Positions 23,287-30,890 of a stretch of DNA of 37,103 bases are shown here, in pieces. The notes under the pieces are model-generated. The model made no database searches, was not told where the DNA came from, and saw nothing but the letters and a program-made list of their open reading frames with translations. The DNA comes from Halococcus agarilyticus. Lineage in GTDB: Archaea > Halobacteriota > Halobacteria > Halobacteriales > Halococcaceae. Location: contig NZ_BAFM01000025.1 of NCBI RefSeq assembly GCF_000334895.1, positions 1 through 37,103 of the forward strand. Direction: 5' to 3'. The first letter of the stretch is position 1. Each line of letters begins with the position of its first letter. A program made the position numbers and the translations under genes.

Positions 23287-24288
23287 CTACCGCCACCAGT
23301 CACCCCGACGTTCCTCGCCGTCCGTCGACGCGCGGAGCACCGGCGGGTACGCCGACTCGTTGCCGTTCTCGGCCCCGAACCCGAGCGCGAGCCGGCGAGC
23401 GACGTGCCACGCGGCCGCGTCGGTGTCGACGCCGGTCAGGGAGATGTCGACACGGGTGTAGCGTTCGAGCGCGCTGTCGCCGTCGGGATCGACGCCGTAC
23501 ACCGAGCCGCACGATCGGGCGTCGGCCTCACAGGGCGGATCGGCGGGGAAGTGGATCACCACGTCGGCGTTCTCGAACGAGTCGACCCGCAGGAAGGACA
23601 GGTTTGTGGGGGCGAGGCCGTCCGCGCCGCGGTCGTAGTACGAGAGCGCGCGACGGAGCTGTTCGTCGACCGCGTCGCGCTCGTCGGCAGGGACGGCGTC
23701 GAGATCGGCGAACACCGTGAGCGTCGGGTCGTCCCAGGGGAGCGTTCGCTCGCTCGCGTTGGGTTCGGGGAGCGACGTGAGCACTGCGTGCGCTCGCATG
23801 AGTCGGGTCGGCGGGTCGTCGTGGCTCAGCCCGAGCGTGTGGCCGAGTTCGTGTTCAAGGACTCGAACCGTGGACTCGTTCGAGAGGTCGTCGAGCACCC
23901 GGACGTCGACGGTGTTTGCGGTCTGGGGTGGGCGAGTGACGCGCGGCGCGCAGCCGGCAGCCGTCTCGACCTCGCCGCAGCGTTCGAGCGACGACTGGAA
24001 CGTCACCCGGAGGTCGGGGTCGGTCGCGTTCGGCACGAGCGTGAAGTTCACCGTGAAATCGAGGTAGCGGTCGTCGTTTTGCTCCCAGTAGGTGAGCGCC
24101 TCGCGCACGAGCGGGTCGAACGCGCGGTCGGCGTCGCCCGGATCGAGCGCGACGGTCAGCTCGTCGTCGGGGTAGGGGTTGTCGGGATCACCCGTGTAGC
24201 CGGCGAGTTCGTCGGGGAGCCCCCCGCCGACACAGCCGGCGAGGACGACGAGGCAGGCCACCGCGAGCGCACGGGCGATCCCGGCCAT
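23287..24288 (-). CDS. Matrixin-like metalloprotease lipoprotein with a decayed second copy
   Basis: A 333-residue predicted lipoprotein. The signal peptide ends in the lipobox LAGC with C19 as lipidation site. A metzincin zinc site HELGHTLGLSHD lies at residues 146-157, with a possible Met-turn at RLMRAH. This half should be a secreted, membrane-anchored zinc protease. The second half (about 189-311) repeats the order of elements of the first (43-160): LTVA/LTVF, REALTYWEQ/RRALSYYDR, a Cys-Gly pair, TVDVRV/RVDISL. The zinc-site counterpart reads HVARRLALGFG and has lost the Glu and two His. I infer an internal duplication with one inactive copy. It is convergent with the micro zinc-ribbon gene. 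Confidence 0.8.
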   Translation of the reverse strand: MAGIARALAVACLVVLAGCVGGGLPDELAGYTGDPDNPYPDDELTVALDPGDADRAFDPLVREALTYWEQNDDRYLDFTVNFTLVPNATDPDLRVTFQSSLERCGEVETAAGCAPRVTRPPQTANTVDVRVLDDLSNESTVRVLEHELGHTLGLSHDDPPTRLMRAHAVLTSLPEPNASERTLPWDDPTLTVFADLDAVPADERDAVDEQLRRALSYYDRGADGLAPTNLSFLRVDSFENADVVIHFPADPPCEADARSCGSVYGVDPDGDSALERYTRVDISLTGVDTDAAAWHVARRLALGFGAENGNESAYPPVLRASTDGEERRGDWWR

Positions 24289-24394
24289 CGTCCGGAGCAA
24301 GGGTGGCACGGGTATCACGCTTGCGCCACAAGAGGCTGTGGTGTGGTTGCAGAGCGGCTGCGGGATGGGGTTCGCGCGCCGAGCGGCACGGACC

Positions 24395-24403
24395 CTTATG
24401 AGT
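24395..24403 (+). promoter_or_regulatory. TATA box of the AI-2E-type transporter
   Basis: CTTATGAGT lies 22-30 bp upstream of the ATG at 24425. It contains the earlier in-frame ATG at 24398, which argues against that start. Confidence 0.5.
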
Positions 24404-24424
24404 ATGCCACGCATGCGCAGCGGT

Positions 24425-25489
24425 ATGTCCATCGAACGGGGTTTACTCCTCGCCGCGATCGTCCTCCTCGGCGCGGTCGCCGTACTCATGGTCCTCCCCT
24501 ACGAGCAGTATCTGCTGCTCGCGATCCTCCTCGCGTACCTGCTCTACCCCCTCCAGCGCCGTCTGCGCGAGCGCGTCGGGAGCCGGACGTCGGCGGGACT
24601 GCTCATCGTCGGCTCCTTTCTCGCCGTGATCGTCCCGCTGGGGGTGCTCCTCGGCGTCGCCGTCAGCCAGGCCTCGGCGATCCTCGTAGCGATCGAGCGC
24701 GGCGAGTTCAGCCTCGGGGCGATCGAGAGCCAGCTGAGCGAGCGGACCGGCATCCCCATGGACATCGAACGGATCCTGTCGGAGGGGAACCTCGATCCGT
24801 CCGCGCTGTTTGGCGGCTCCGGCGGGGACAGCACAACGGCACTCCTCGACGGCGCGAGCCAAGTGCTCGGCAACGTCGTGAGCGTGCTCGGCAGCCTCTC
24901 GGACATCGCGATCGGCATCACTCTCTTCCTGTTCGTGCTCTACTACCTGCTCGCGGACGGCCCGGCGCTCGCCGCGTGGCTCCGCTCCGTCTCGCCGGTC
25001 AGGGACACGACGATCGATCGGCTCTACGAGCGAAGCGATCGGCTGATGTGGGCGGTCGTGTTCGGCAACATCCTCGTTGCGGTCGTCCAAGGTGTGCTCG
25101 TCGGGATCGGGTTCGCCGCCCTCGGCGTGCCGAACGCGATCTTCTGGACGATCGCGACCACGATCCTCGCGCTGTTGCCGATCATCGGCGCGTCGGTCGT
25201 CTGGATCCCGGCCACCGGCTATCTCGTGCTGGTCGATCGCCCGGTGATCGCCGTGGCGCTGTTCGGCTACGGTGCGCTCGTGGTGAGTCTCTCCGATAAC
25301 TACCTCCGGCCGATGATCGGCGGGCGCGAGGCGCGACTCAACCCCGGCCTGTTCGTCGTCGGCCTCTTCGGCGGCCTCACGGTGTTCGGCTTCATGGGAC
25401 TGTTCTTCGGGCCGGTCGTGCTCGGCCTTCTCAAGGTGCTCGTCGAGCTGTTCGCGGAATACCGACCGCCGGCCCGGTCGGCGATGTGA
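24425..25489 (+). CDS. AI-2E family transporter (PerM-like)
   Basis: A 354-residue membrane protein of the AI-2E/PerM family with about seven to eight helices. The N-terminal pair ends in LLYPLQRRLRERVG. The soluble mid-region (residues ~85-150) precedes LFLFVLYYLLADGP, and the conserved C-terminal part has LALLPIIGASVVWIP, LVVSLSDNYLRPMIGGREARLNPGLFVVGLFGG and GLFFGPVVLGLL. Family members have been linked to autoinducer-2 export and to Na+/H+ antiport, so the substrate here is open. The start is fixed by the TATA box 22-30 bp upstream. Confidence 0.88.
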   Translation: MSIERGLLLAAIVLLGAVAVLMVLPYEQYLLLAILLAYLLYPLQRRLRERVGSRTSAGLLIVGSFLAVIVPLGVLLGVAVSQASAILVAIERGEFSLGAIESQLSERTGIPMDIERILSEGNLDPSALFGGSGGDSTTALLDGASQVLGNVVSVLGSLSDIAIGITLFLFVLYYLLADGPALAAWLRSVSPVRDTTIDRLYERSDRLMWAVVFGNILVAVVQGVLVGIGFAALGVPNAIFWTIATTILALLPIIGASVVWIPATGYLVLVDRPVIAVALFGYGALVVSLSDNYLRPMIGGREARLNPGLFVVGLFGGLTVFGFMGLFFGPVVLGLLKVLVELFAEYRPPARSAM

Positions 25490-25510
25490 GGTCCCCTGTG
25501 ACGCGATCGG

Positions 25511-26149
25511 TCAGTCGTGCGCCCGGTCGTCGTATGGATCGTCACCCCGATCCGTCGTGGTCGTGAGCCCGGCGGCGATCGTCTCGATCATCATCTCACG
25601 GATCGCGGGGTAGCGGTCCTCGCCGATCTCCTCGCGGTACGGCGCGAGGGTCGCCGCCGCCTCGATGGTACCGGCGATCGCCTCGGGATCGCCGTCTCGG
25701 ATCTTCCCCTCGGCCTGCCACGTTTCGATGTACGGCCGGAGATAGCCGAGCTCACGATCGACCTGTTCGGCCAGTTCCTCGTCGGAGTAGAGGCGGGTCA
25801 GCCGCTCGTAGTCGTCGCCGGTGAACAGCTGCTCGACGAGCGGGTTCGTCTCCAGCTCCTCGAACGTGATCCGGAGGAATTCCCGAATAGCGCGCTCGGG
25901 ATCGTCCGTCCCCTCCAGGGGCGTGACGGCGCGCCCGTAGAAGCGCTCGGTCTCGCGTTCGAGGACCGCGAGGTAGCACTCGTCCTTCGAGTCGAAGAAC
26001 TGGTAGAACGTGCTCGGCGCGACGTCGATCTCTCCTGTGAGGTCGGCGATCGTGGTCTTGTCGAGTCCGTAGCGCGCGAACTGTTTTCGACCCGTGTCGA
26101 GGAGCTCTTCTCGGAGGAGATCTCGCTTTTCGTCACTGAATCCTTTCAT
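25511..26149 (-). CDS. TetR/AcrR family regulator of the adjacent ABC operon
   Basis: A 212-residue TetR-type repressor: N-terminal helix-turn-helix (RKQFARYGLDKTTIADLTGEIDVAPSTFYQFFDSKDECYLAVL) and an all-helical ligand/dimer domain. It is the last gene of a four-gene set read right to left (ATPase, permease, permease, TetR), 61 bp after the second permease. This layout suggests it controls the transporter and responds to its substrate. No clear palindrome was identified upstream of the ATPase gene, so its operator remains unlocated. Confidence 0.87.
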   Translation of the reverse strand: MKGFSDEKRDLLREELLDTGRKQFARYGLDKTTIADLTGEIDVAPSTFYQFFDSKDECYLAVLERETERFYGRAVTPLEGTDDPERAIREFLRITFEELETNPLVEQLFTGDDYERLTRLYSDEELAEQVDRELGYLRPYIETWQAEGKIRDGDPEAIAGTIEAAATLAPYREEIGEDRYPAIREMMIETIAAGLTTTTDRGDDPYDDRAHD

Positions 26150-26210
26150 CTGTCAGTCGTGGGTCGGTGGTGCGGTAGTTCGGGTTCGGGTCCCGGGCGC
26201 TGCGTTCGAG

Positions 26211-27014
26211 TCACTGGATGTCCATCCTCGTGAAGCGGAACTGGCTCACGGCCACCAACACCAGGGTGGCGATAAGCAAGATTCCAGCGCTTGCGAAGTC
26301 GTAGCTCCCCTCGACGAGGATCTCGTTGGCGTCGAAGTAGGCCATCGGCGCGACGTTCGCCACCCAGCCGAAGTCGGTCGCAGTGATGAACGATTCGAGC
26401 AGGTACAACGAAAATATCAGCCCGATGGCGGCGTTCTGGGCGGTATCCCGACTGTCGAACAGGACGGAGAGGACGAGCCCGATGGCTCCACAGCACAGCA
26501 GGTAGGGGATCGAGAGGACGTGGACCATCAGGAGTTCCTCGACGGCGATCGAGGCGTCGATGAACAGCGTTCCGGCGTAGATCACCGCCGGCGTGACGAC
26601 GCTCGCGACGAGGATCGGCACCAGCAGCGAGAGGAACTTCTCGACGAGCACGCTCGTCCGTGAGACCGGGTTCGAGAGCAGCACGTCCATCCGGTCGGTG
26701 TCGATGTCGCCTCGGATCGATCCCGCCGCGCTGTAGGCCAGATAGAGCCCGAAGAAGACCGCCCAGAAGAGGGTGTAGAACTCCCCGGCGAGTAGGCCTT
26801 CGAGGCTCGACAAGCTCTCCAAGCCGAACGCCTCGATGAACGGTCGAGGCAAGTCCGTGATCACCTGCTCGAACTGCTCGTTGGCCGCGATGTTCGTCGT
26901 GATCAGCGGCGTGAACGCCACGAAGGCGAGCGCCATCAGCGCGAACGCGCCGCTGAGTCCGAGTGTACCCCTGATCCGCTTTCGGCCATCGTAGCGCAGG
27001 ACGTCGAGGGTCAT
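26211..27014 (-). CDS. ABC transporter permease (second of a tandem pair)
   Basis: A 267-residue ABC-2-type permease with about six helices: helix 1 after RYDGRKRIRGTLG, a periplasmic-side loop, then YLAYSAAGSIRGDIDTDRMDVLLSNPVSRTSVLVEKF, a motif shared with its neighbour, and further helices ending in FRFTRMDIQ. It is paralogous to the upstream permease (both share VSR.S.LVVE/LVEK, PYLLCC and the terminal RFTRMDI), so the two probably form a heterodimer. The ATG at 27014 overlaps the stop of the upstream gene by one base (TGATG), so translation is coupled. Confidence 0.85.
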   Translation of the reverse strand: MTLDVLRYDGRKRIRGTLGLSGAFALMALAFVAFTPLITTNIAANEQFEQVITDLPRPFIEAFGLESLSSLEGLLAGEFYTLFWAVFFGLYLAYSAAGSIRGDIDTDRMDVLLSNPVSRTSVLVEKFLSLLVPILVASVVTPAVIYAGTLFIDASIAVEELLMVHVLSIPYLLCCGAIGLVLSVLFDSRDTAQNAAIGLIFSLYLLESFITATDFGWVANVAPMAYFDANEILVEGSYDFASAGILLIATLVLVAVSQFRFTRMDIQ

Positions 27015-27805
27015 CAGATATCCATCCTCGTGAACCGCCACTGACTCGCGAAGACCAGTACCGCGGCCGCAGCGAGCAGGATGGCTCCGCCCGCCCAGTC
27101 GAAGGTCCCGTCGACGAGGATTTCGGTGGGATCGAAGTAGTTCATCGGCGCGATCACGCCCAGCACCTCGTAGTCGGTGCCGATGAGCAGCGTCTCGATC
27201 AGGAACGCAACGACCAGCACCCCGATCGAGGCGATCTGGGCGAGATCCTCGTCAGTGAGGAACACCGAGAACGCGAACCCGACCGCCGCACAGCAGAGCA
27301 GATACGGAACGGCCAGCGCGTGCAGCATGACGAGGTTCTCGACGACGAGCGGGTCGTCGATGATCACCGATCCGGCGTAGAGTACGATCGGCGTGATCGC
27401 GTTGACCGCGAGGATCGGCACCAACAGCGAGGAAAACTCCTCGACGACGAGCTTCGATCGGGAGACCGGTGCGGAGAGCAGCGTGTCCATCCGGCCTGAC
27501 GCGACGTCGCCTGCGATCATCGAGGCCGCGCTGTAGGCGAGATAGAGGCCGAGCACCAGCACCCAGCCCACCTGGAACAGTTCGACCGCGAGCAGCCCTG
27601 GTAGCGTGTCGATCGCCGAGATGCCGAGGCCCTCGGTGAACTGTTGGGGAAGCCCCGCAAAGAGCGCCTCGACGTCGAAGTCGGTAAACGAGGGCGCGAG
27701 CGCGACGAACATCGCACCGTAGAAACTCGCCGCGACCGCGATGGTGGCCCCGAGCACGAGCCGGCGCTCGCCCTCGTAGCGCGCGACTTCAAACATCCGC
27801 CTCAC
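27014..27805 (-). CDS. ABC transporter permease (first of a tandem pair)
   Basis: A 263-residue ABC-2-type permease, paralogue of the next gene. It has the shared YLAYSAASMIAGDVASGRMDTLLSAPVSRSKLVVEEF region, PYLLCCAAVGFAFSVF and the terminal RFTRMDI. The start could be the GTG at 27805, which overlaps the stop of the ATPase gene as it stands, or the ATG at 27796, which the restored ATPase frame would overlap by 8 bp. The ATG is favoured if the ATPase frameshift is a sequencing error. With the ATPase and the second permease it forms an exporter of unknown substrate. Confidence 0.85.
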   Translation of the reverse strand: MRRMFEVARYEGERRLVLGATIAVAASFYGAMFVALAPSFTDFDVEALFAGLPQQFTEGLGISAIDTLPGLLAVELFQVGWVLVLGLYLAYSAASMIAGDVASGRMDTLLSAPVSRSKLVVEEFSSLLVPILAVNAITPIVLYAGSVIIDDPLVVENLVMLHALAVPYLLCCAAVGFAFSVFLTDEDLAQIASIGVLVVAFLIETLLIGTDYEVLGVIAPMNYFDPTEILVDGTFDWAGGAILLAAAAVLVFASQWRFTRMDI

Positions 27806-29001
27806 CGCTCCGATCCGATCGGCCGATGGTGCCCGACTCCTCGTCGGGGTCGACCTCGCCGTAAAAGCGCATGAACACGTCCTCCAGGGGGGCGATCCGC
27901 GATGTCGAGGTCGAGGATGTCGTACTCGACCAGGTGTTCGAGCAACACGTTGTAATCGCCCGTATAGGTGAAGCTCACCGTCGTTCCCTCGCGGCCGCTC
28001 CCGGACGAGTCGCCATCGCGTTGGTCCGAGGCGGCGTCCTCGCCCGTGCCGCTTTCGTTCGCGTTCTGCTCGGTCGAGGGGGGCGCTGACCCGTTGGTTC
28101 GCTCACCACCGTCGGATCGCTCCGCGTTCCGCCGAGGATCGCGCTCGCTTCGCTCGCGCTCACCACCGTCGGATCGCTCCGCGTTCCGCCGAGGATCGCG
28201 CTCGCTTCGCTCGCGCTCACCACCGTCGGCCGCCGTGGGCTGGGAAGAGTCGTCGTCGCCGCTGATCGTGACGTCGTGTGCGCCGTCGATGTCGAAGGCC
28301 CCAGGTTCGATCGATCCGGCGACGTGCGCCGAGACGCGTTTTCCGGTGCGGTCGAGCAGCGTCTCGACGTCCTCGAGCTCGACGAGGTGACCGTTCCGGA
28401 TGACACCCACGCGGTCACAGATCTTCTGGACCTCGCTCAGGATGTGCGAGGAGAAGAAGAAGGTCACACCCTGTTCTTGCTCCTCGCGGATGAACTCGTA
28501 GAAGCGCTCCTGCATCAGCGGGTCGAGCCCCGACGTGGGTTCGTCCATGATGACGAGATCGGGGTCGTGCATGAACGCGAGCACGACCGCGAGCTTGCGC
28601 TTGTTGCCCGTGGAGTACTCACCGATCTCGCGGTCCATCGGCGGGTCGAACAGTTCCAGTAACTCTTCGCTGCGAGAATCGCCCTTGAGGGAGGCCTGGT
28701 ACCGCAGGAATCGCTTGCCGGTGACGCTCTCGTCGAACCCCATCTCGGCCGGGATATACCCGATGGAGCGCTTGGCCTCGATCATCGCGCTCCGGTCGGT
28801 GACGTCGTGGCCCAGCACGGTGGCGCTGCCGCCGGTCGGCGACTGAAACCCCATCAGCGTCCGGATGGTGGTCGACTTGCCCGCCCCGTTCGGCCCGAGG
28901 AACCCGAACACCTCGCCCTCGCGCACGTCGAGCGTGAGATCCTCGATACCACGGGTCTCGCCGTAGTATTTCGTCAGCTCGTTCGTCTGGATTGCGGCCA
29001 T
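27802..29001 (-). CDS. ABC transporter ATP-binding protein with apparent C-terminal frameshift
   Basis: An ABC ATPase with Walker A GPNGAGKS at residues 36-43, a signature of the form YSTGNKRKLAV, Walker B LVIMDEPTSGLDP and the H-loop in FFFSSHILSE. The ligand-side domain holds a disordered Arg/Glu/Ser-rich insert encoded by a 57-bp tandem repeat. After LDIADRPP the frame changes. A +1 shift at a run of six C's (27887-27892, G on the plus strand) restores the expected LEDVFMRFYGEVDPDEES ending and would move the stop to 27789. So there is either a one-base deletion or a base-call error. The start at 29001 is supported by a TATA box at 29029-29037. Confidence 0.85.
   Translation of the reverse strand: MAAIQTNELTKYYGETRGIEDLTLDVREGEVFGFLGPNGAGKSTTIRTLMGFQSPTGGSATVLGHDVTDRSAMIEAKRSIGYIPAEMGFDESVTGKRFLRYQASLKGDSRSEELLELFDPPMDREIGEYSTGNKRKLAVVLAFMHDPDLVIMDEPTSGLDPLMQERFYEFIREEQEQGVTFFFSSHILSEVQKICDRVGVIRNGHLVELEDVETLLDRTGKRVSAHVAGSIEPGAFDIDGAHDVTISGDDDSSQPTAADGGERERSERDPRRNAERSDGGERERSERDPRRNAERSDGGERTNGSAPPSTEQNANESGTGEDAASDQRDGDSSGSGREGTTVSFTYTGDYNVLLEHLVEYDILDLDIADRPPGGRVHALLRRGRPRRGVGHHRPIGSER
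28101..28229 (-). repeat. 57-bp tandem repeat inside the ABC ATPase gene
   Basis: Two full 57-bp copies start at 28101 and 28158 (plus-strand numbering), with a 15-bp partial third copy at 28215. They encode a 19-residue unit beginning DGGERERSERD. The repeat contains GCTCGCTTCGCTCG, the kind of GC-rich sequence otherwise seen between genes here. The copies are nearly identical, so the expansion is recent. Confidence 0.85.
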
Positions 29002-29028
29002 GTCACGCACACACTCGCCGATACGATC

Positions 29029-29037
29029 CAGAAACAT
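29029..29037 (-). promoter_or_regulatory. TATA box of the ABC ATPase operon
   Basis: The minus strand reads CATATGTTT, 28-36 bp upstream of the ATG at 29001. Confidence 0.5.
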
Positions 29038-29203
29038 ATGAATGTGACGACCGTTCTATTTTCAAATTTTTGCGGCGGTATGCAGGGGAACTGAGGGTTC
29101 GGAACGCCTCGGGGACGACGACCCAGCGGCCACGCGACCGCGCTTCGAACCAGGTGAACGAGCGGTGACCCGGAGCCGTCACTCGGGGCGAACCGTCGCC
29201 GAA

Positions 29204-29213
29204 ATGGTTAACA
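29204..29213 (+). promoter_or_regulatory. TATA-like element for the small membrane protein
   Basis: GGTTAACAAT lies 27-36 bp upstream of the GTG at 29240. Confidence 0.4.
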
Positions 29214-29239
29214 ATCGTCGGTGATCTACCTTCGAACAG

Positions 29240-29542
29240 GTGTCGGTTGTGTACACACCACATGGGTCAGGCGGGAGAGAGCGGTCGGTCGTTCCCGAAG
29301 GCGGGCGAGACGGCCCGAAGGAGGTCCGAAGACTCGAACACTACTCGTGTGCGATGGGTGGCCTCGTGGTGGCGGTCGCGCTCACGGCGGTGTGCTATCC
29401 GGTGCTCGTCGCGGTCACGGGATCGCTGGGGATGCTCGCCACGACGGCGATCGTGTCGACGGTCGTCCTCGTGTGGGGGCTCGGATGGATCGGGTTCGAA
29501 CTCCTCTGGGAGTGGCGTGCCGGTCGTTGGCAGCGGGCGTAG
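29240..29542 (+). CDS. Small two-span membrane protein, unknown
   Basis: A 100-residue protein: a hydrophilic, charged N-terminus of about 38 residues, then two hydrophobic helices (GGLVVAVALTAVCYPVLVAV and TTAIVSTVVLVWGLGWIGF) and a short basic tail. No family recognised. The GTG at 29240 has a TATA-like GGTTAACAAT about 27-36 bp upstream, which supports a real leaderless gene. It lies between the ABC operon and the convergent TetR gene. Confidence 0.55.
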   Translation: MSVVYTPHGSGGRERSVVPEGGRDGPKEVRRLEHYSCAMGGLVVAVALTAVCYPVLVAVTGSLGMLATTAIVSTVVLVWGLGWIGFELLWEWRAGRWQRA

Positions 29543-29614
29543 CTGCCGGTCGTGGTGCCCGGAGCCGCGTCGGAGTCACGAACGGCGACCGGCCCGCGAA
29601 CCGACGGTTTCCGT

Positions 29615-30211
29615 CTAGTCGTTCGCGAGAAGGTGTGAGTCGACGAACGCCAGCAGCGCCTCGCGGGTTTTCGTCGCGTCGTCGGTGGTGGAGGCGCGTC
29701 GGAGCATCGCGCCGTCGATCGCCGAGACGAGGTGATCCGCCGTCCGCTCGACGTCGACGTCCCGGAAGATGTCGTCGTCGACGCCAGCGGTCAGGACGTC
29801 GACGAGCGTGTCACGGACGAGACGGTCGGCACGGCTGAACTGTTCGCGGTACGCCTCGTCCGAGAGCGCGCGCGAGCGGAGTTCGAACAGCGCGACCTGG
29901 AACTCGCGCTGCTCCGTCGTGGGCGATTCCGGCACGAAGTTGTCGACGAGCGTCCGCAACTGGTCGTCGGGAGCGTCGGCCGTGTCGACCGCCTCCTCCA
30001 CGGTGAACTGATCGAGGACGTACTCCAGGAACGCGACGAGGATCTCGTCTTTGGTGTCGTAGTGGTAGTAGAGCAGCGATTTGCTCTTCGCGAACTCGTC
30101 CGCGATCGCCTGGATCGTGAGATCGGCGTACCCGTGTTCGCACAGCGCCCGATAGGTGGCCTCCATGATCGCCGTCTGCGTCCCGGTTTGGTCGGCCGCG
30201 TCGGTGGTCAT
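29615..30211 (-). CDS. TetR/AcrR family regulator
   Basis: A 198-residue TetR-type repressor: helix-turn-helix region (ALCEHGYADLTIQAIADEFAKSKSLLYYHYDTKDEIL) and an all-helical C-terminal domain. A palindrome lies 4-19 bp upstream of its start (30215-30230). Two sequences of the same pattern sit in the promoter gap between the zinc-ribbon membrane gene and the DrrA-like ATPase gene (30768-30785 and 30854-30869). I infer autorepression and control of that divergent pair. A T-rich stretch at 30231-30241 may be its promoter element. Confidence 0.88.
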   Translation of the reverse strand: MTTDAADQTGTQTAIMEATYRALCEHGYADLTIQAIADEFAKSKSLLYYHYDTKDEILVAFLEYVLDQFTVEEAVDTADAPDDQLRTLVDNFVPESPTTEQREFQVALFELRSRALSDEAYREQFSRADRLVRDTLVDVLTAGVDDDIFRDVDVERTADHLVSAIDGAMLRRASTTDDATKTREALLAFVDSHLLAND

Positions 30212-30214
30212 GTA

Positions 30215-30230
30215 GACTAACTATTCAGTC
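30215..30230. promoter_or_regulatory. TetR operator site A
   Basis: GACTAACTATTCAGTC, arms GACT(A/G)A, immediately upstream of the TetR start and next to its T-rich promoter element. Confidence 0.6.
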
Positions 30231-30362
30231 AAAAACAAAAAGCGTACCGTTTTCGCGAACGGCATCCGGTAGCGACCGACGACGCGACAGCGACAGCAGA
30301 CCGTCGGCGAGGAGTCGTAGGGTCGGACGGACTCGGTACGATCGAACATCCCGCTCCGACGA

Positions 30363-30764
30363 TCAGATTCCGGTTTCGCCAGCGAGCGGCGTCGCACACC
30401 ACTGGCAGAAGTCGAGCTCGTCGTCCGCCGGTCGGCCGCACGAGGGGCACACCGTCGGGCCGTCCCCATCGTGGGTGTGGACGCGATGAAGGGAGTTGTC
30501 GACGACGGCGAGCTGGTAGGCGTCGAGCGCGCTGAGCACGCTCACGACGAGCAGCGGGAGGAGGTCGAGCCACGCGACCGCACCACCGGCGACGAACGCT
30601 TCGAGCGCCGACGCCGGTACGAGCAGGTAGCTGGTGACGAACGCGACCGCGAGCCAGCCGAACGCCCGACGCCACCGCCGGAGATACACGTGTCCGGCTC
30701 CCGTCGCGAGGACGGTGAGCAACACGGCGAGCCACGGCCGCTTCTTCGAGAGCGATCTGCCCAT
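30363..30764 (-). CDS. Membrane protein with C-terminal zinc ribbon
   Basis: A 133-residue protein. A short basic N-terminus (MGRSLSKKRPW) leads into three hydrophobic segments between residues ~10 and 85, followed by a soluble tail with CPSCG and CQWC pairs forming a zinc ribbon. The arrangement resembles small haloarchaeal TM2/zinc-ribbon proteins of unknown role. It is divergent from the DrrAB-like operon, and a TetR-type palindrome (site B) begins a few bases upstream of its start, so it probably belongs to the same regulon. Confidence 0.75.
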   Translation of the reverse strand: MGRSLSKKRPWLAVLLTVLATGAGHVYLRRWRRAFGWLAVAFVTSYLLVPASALEAFVAGGAVAWLDLLPLLVVSVLSALDAYQLAVVDNSLHRVHTHDGDGPTVCPSCGRPADDELDFCQWCATPLAGETGI

Positions 30765-30767
30765 ATC

Positions 30768-30785
30768 TGACTGTACGGTTAGTCA
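30768..30785. promoter_or_regulatory. TetR operator site B
   Basis: TGACTGTACGGTTAGTCA: arms TGACTGTAC and TGACTAACC (read on the minus strand). It lies 4-21 bp upstream of the zinc-ribbon gene start, between promoter and start. A further half site TTCAGTC is at 30789-30795. Confidence 0.65.
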
Positions 30786-30845
30786 GTATTCAGTCTTTCG
30801 TCTCGCCTCGTCCAGCCACGAGGGGAGCGATCCTGACGCGACAGA

Positions 30846-30853
30846 CTTACATA
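30846..30853 (+). promoter_or_regulatory. TATA-like element of the DrrA-like gene
   Basis: TTACATAG lies 38-45 bp upstream of the ATG at 30891, directly followed by operator site C. GGACAGGAG at 30871-30879 could be a ribosome-binding site in the short leader. Confidence 0.4.
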
Positions 30854-30869
30854 GACTGACCGTTCAGTT
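30854..30869. promoter_or_regulatory. TetR operator site C
   Basis: GACTGACCGTTCAGTT, same pattern as sites A and B, immediately downstream of the TATA-like element of the ABC ATPase gene, where a bound repressor would block polymerase. Confidence 0.65.
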
Positions 30870-30890
30870 AGGACAGGAGCAATCGGTCGA

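Noticed and set aside
29003-29263. An 86-codon minus-strand frame
   Set aside because: It crosses the TATA box of the ABC ATPase gene and the start of the small membrane protein, and its sequence is uneven with no recognisable motif.
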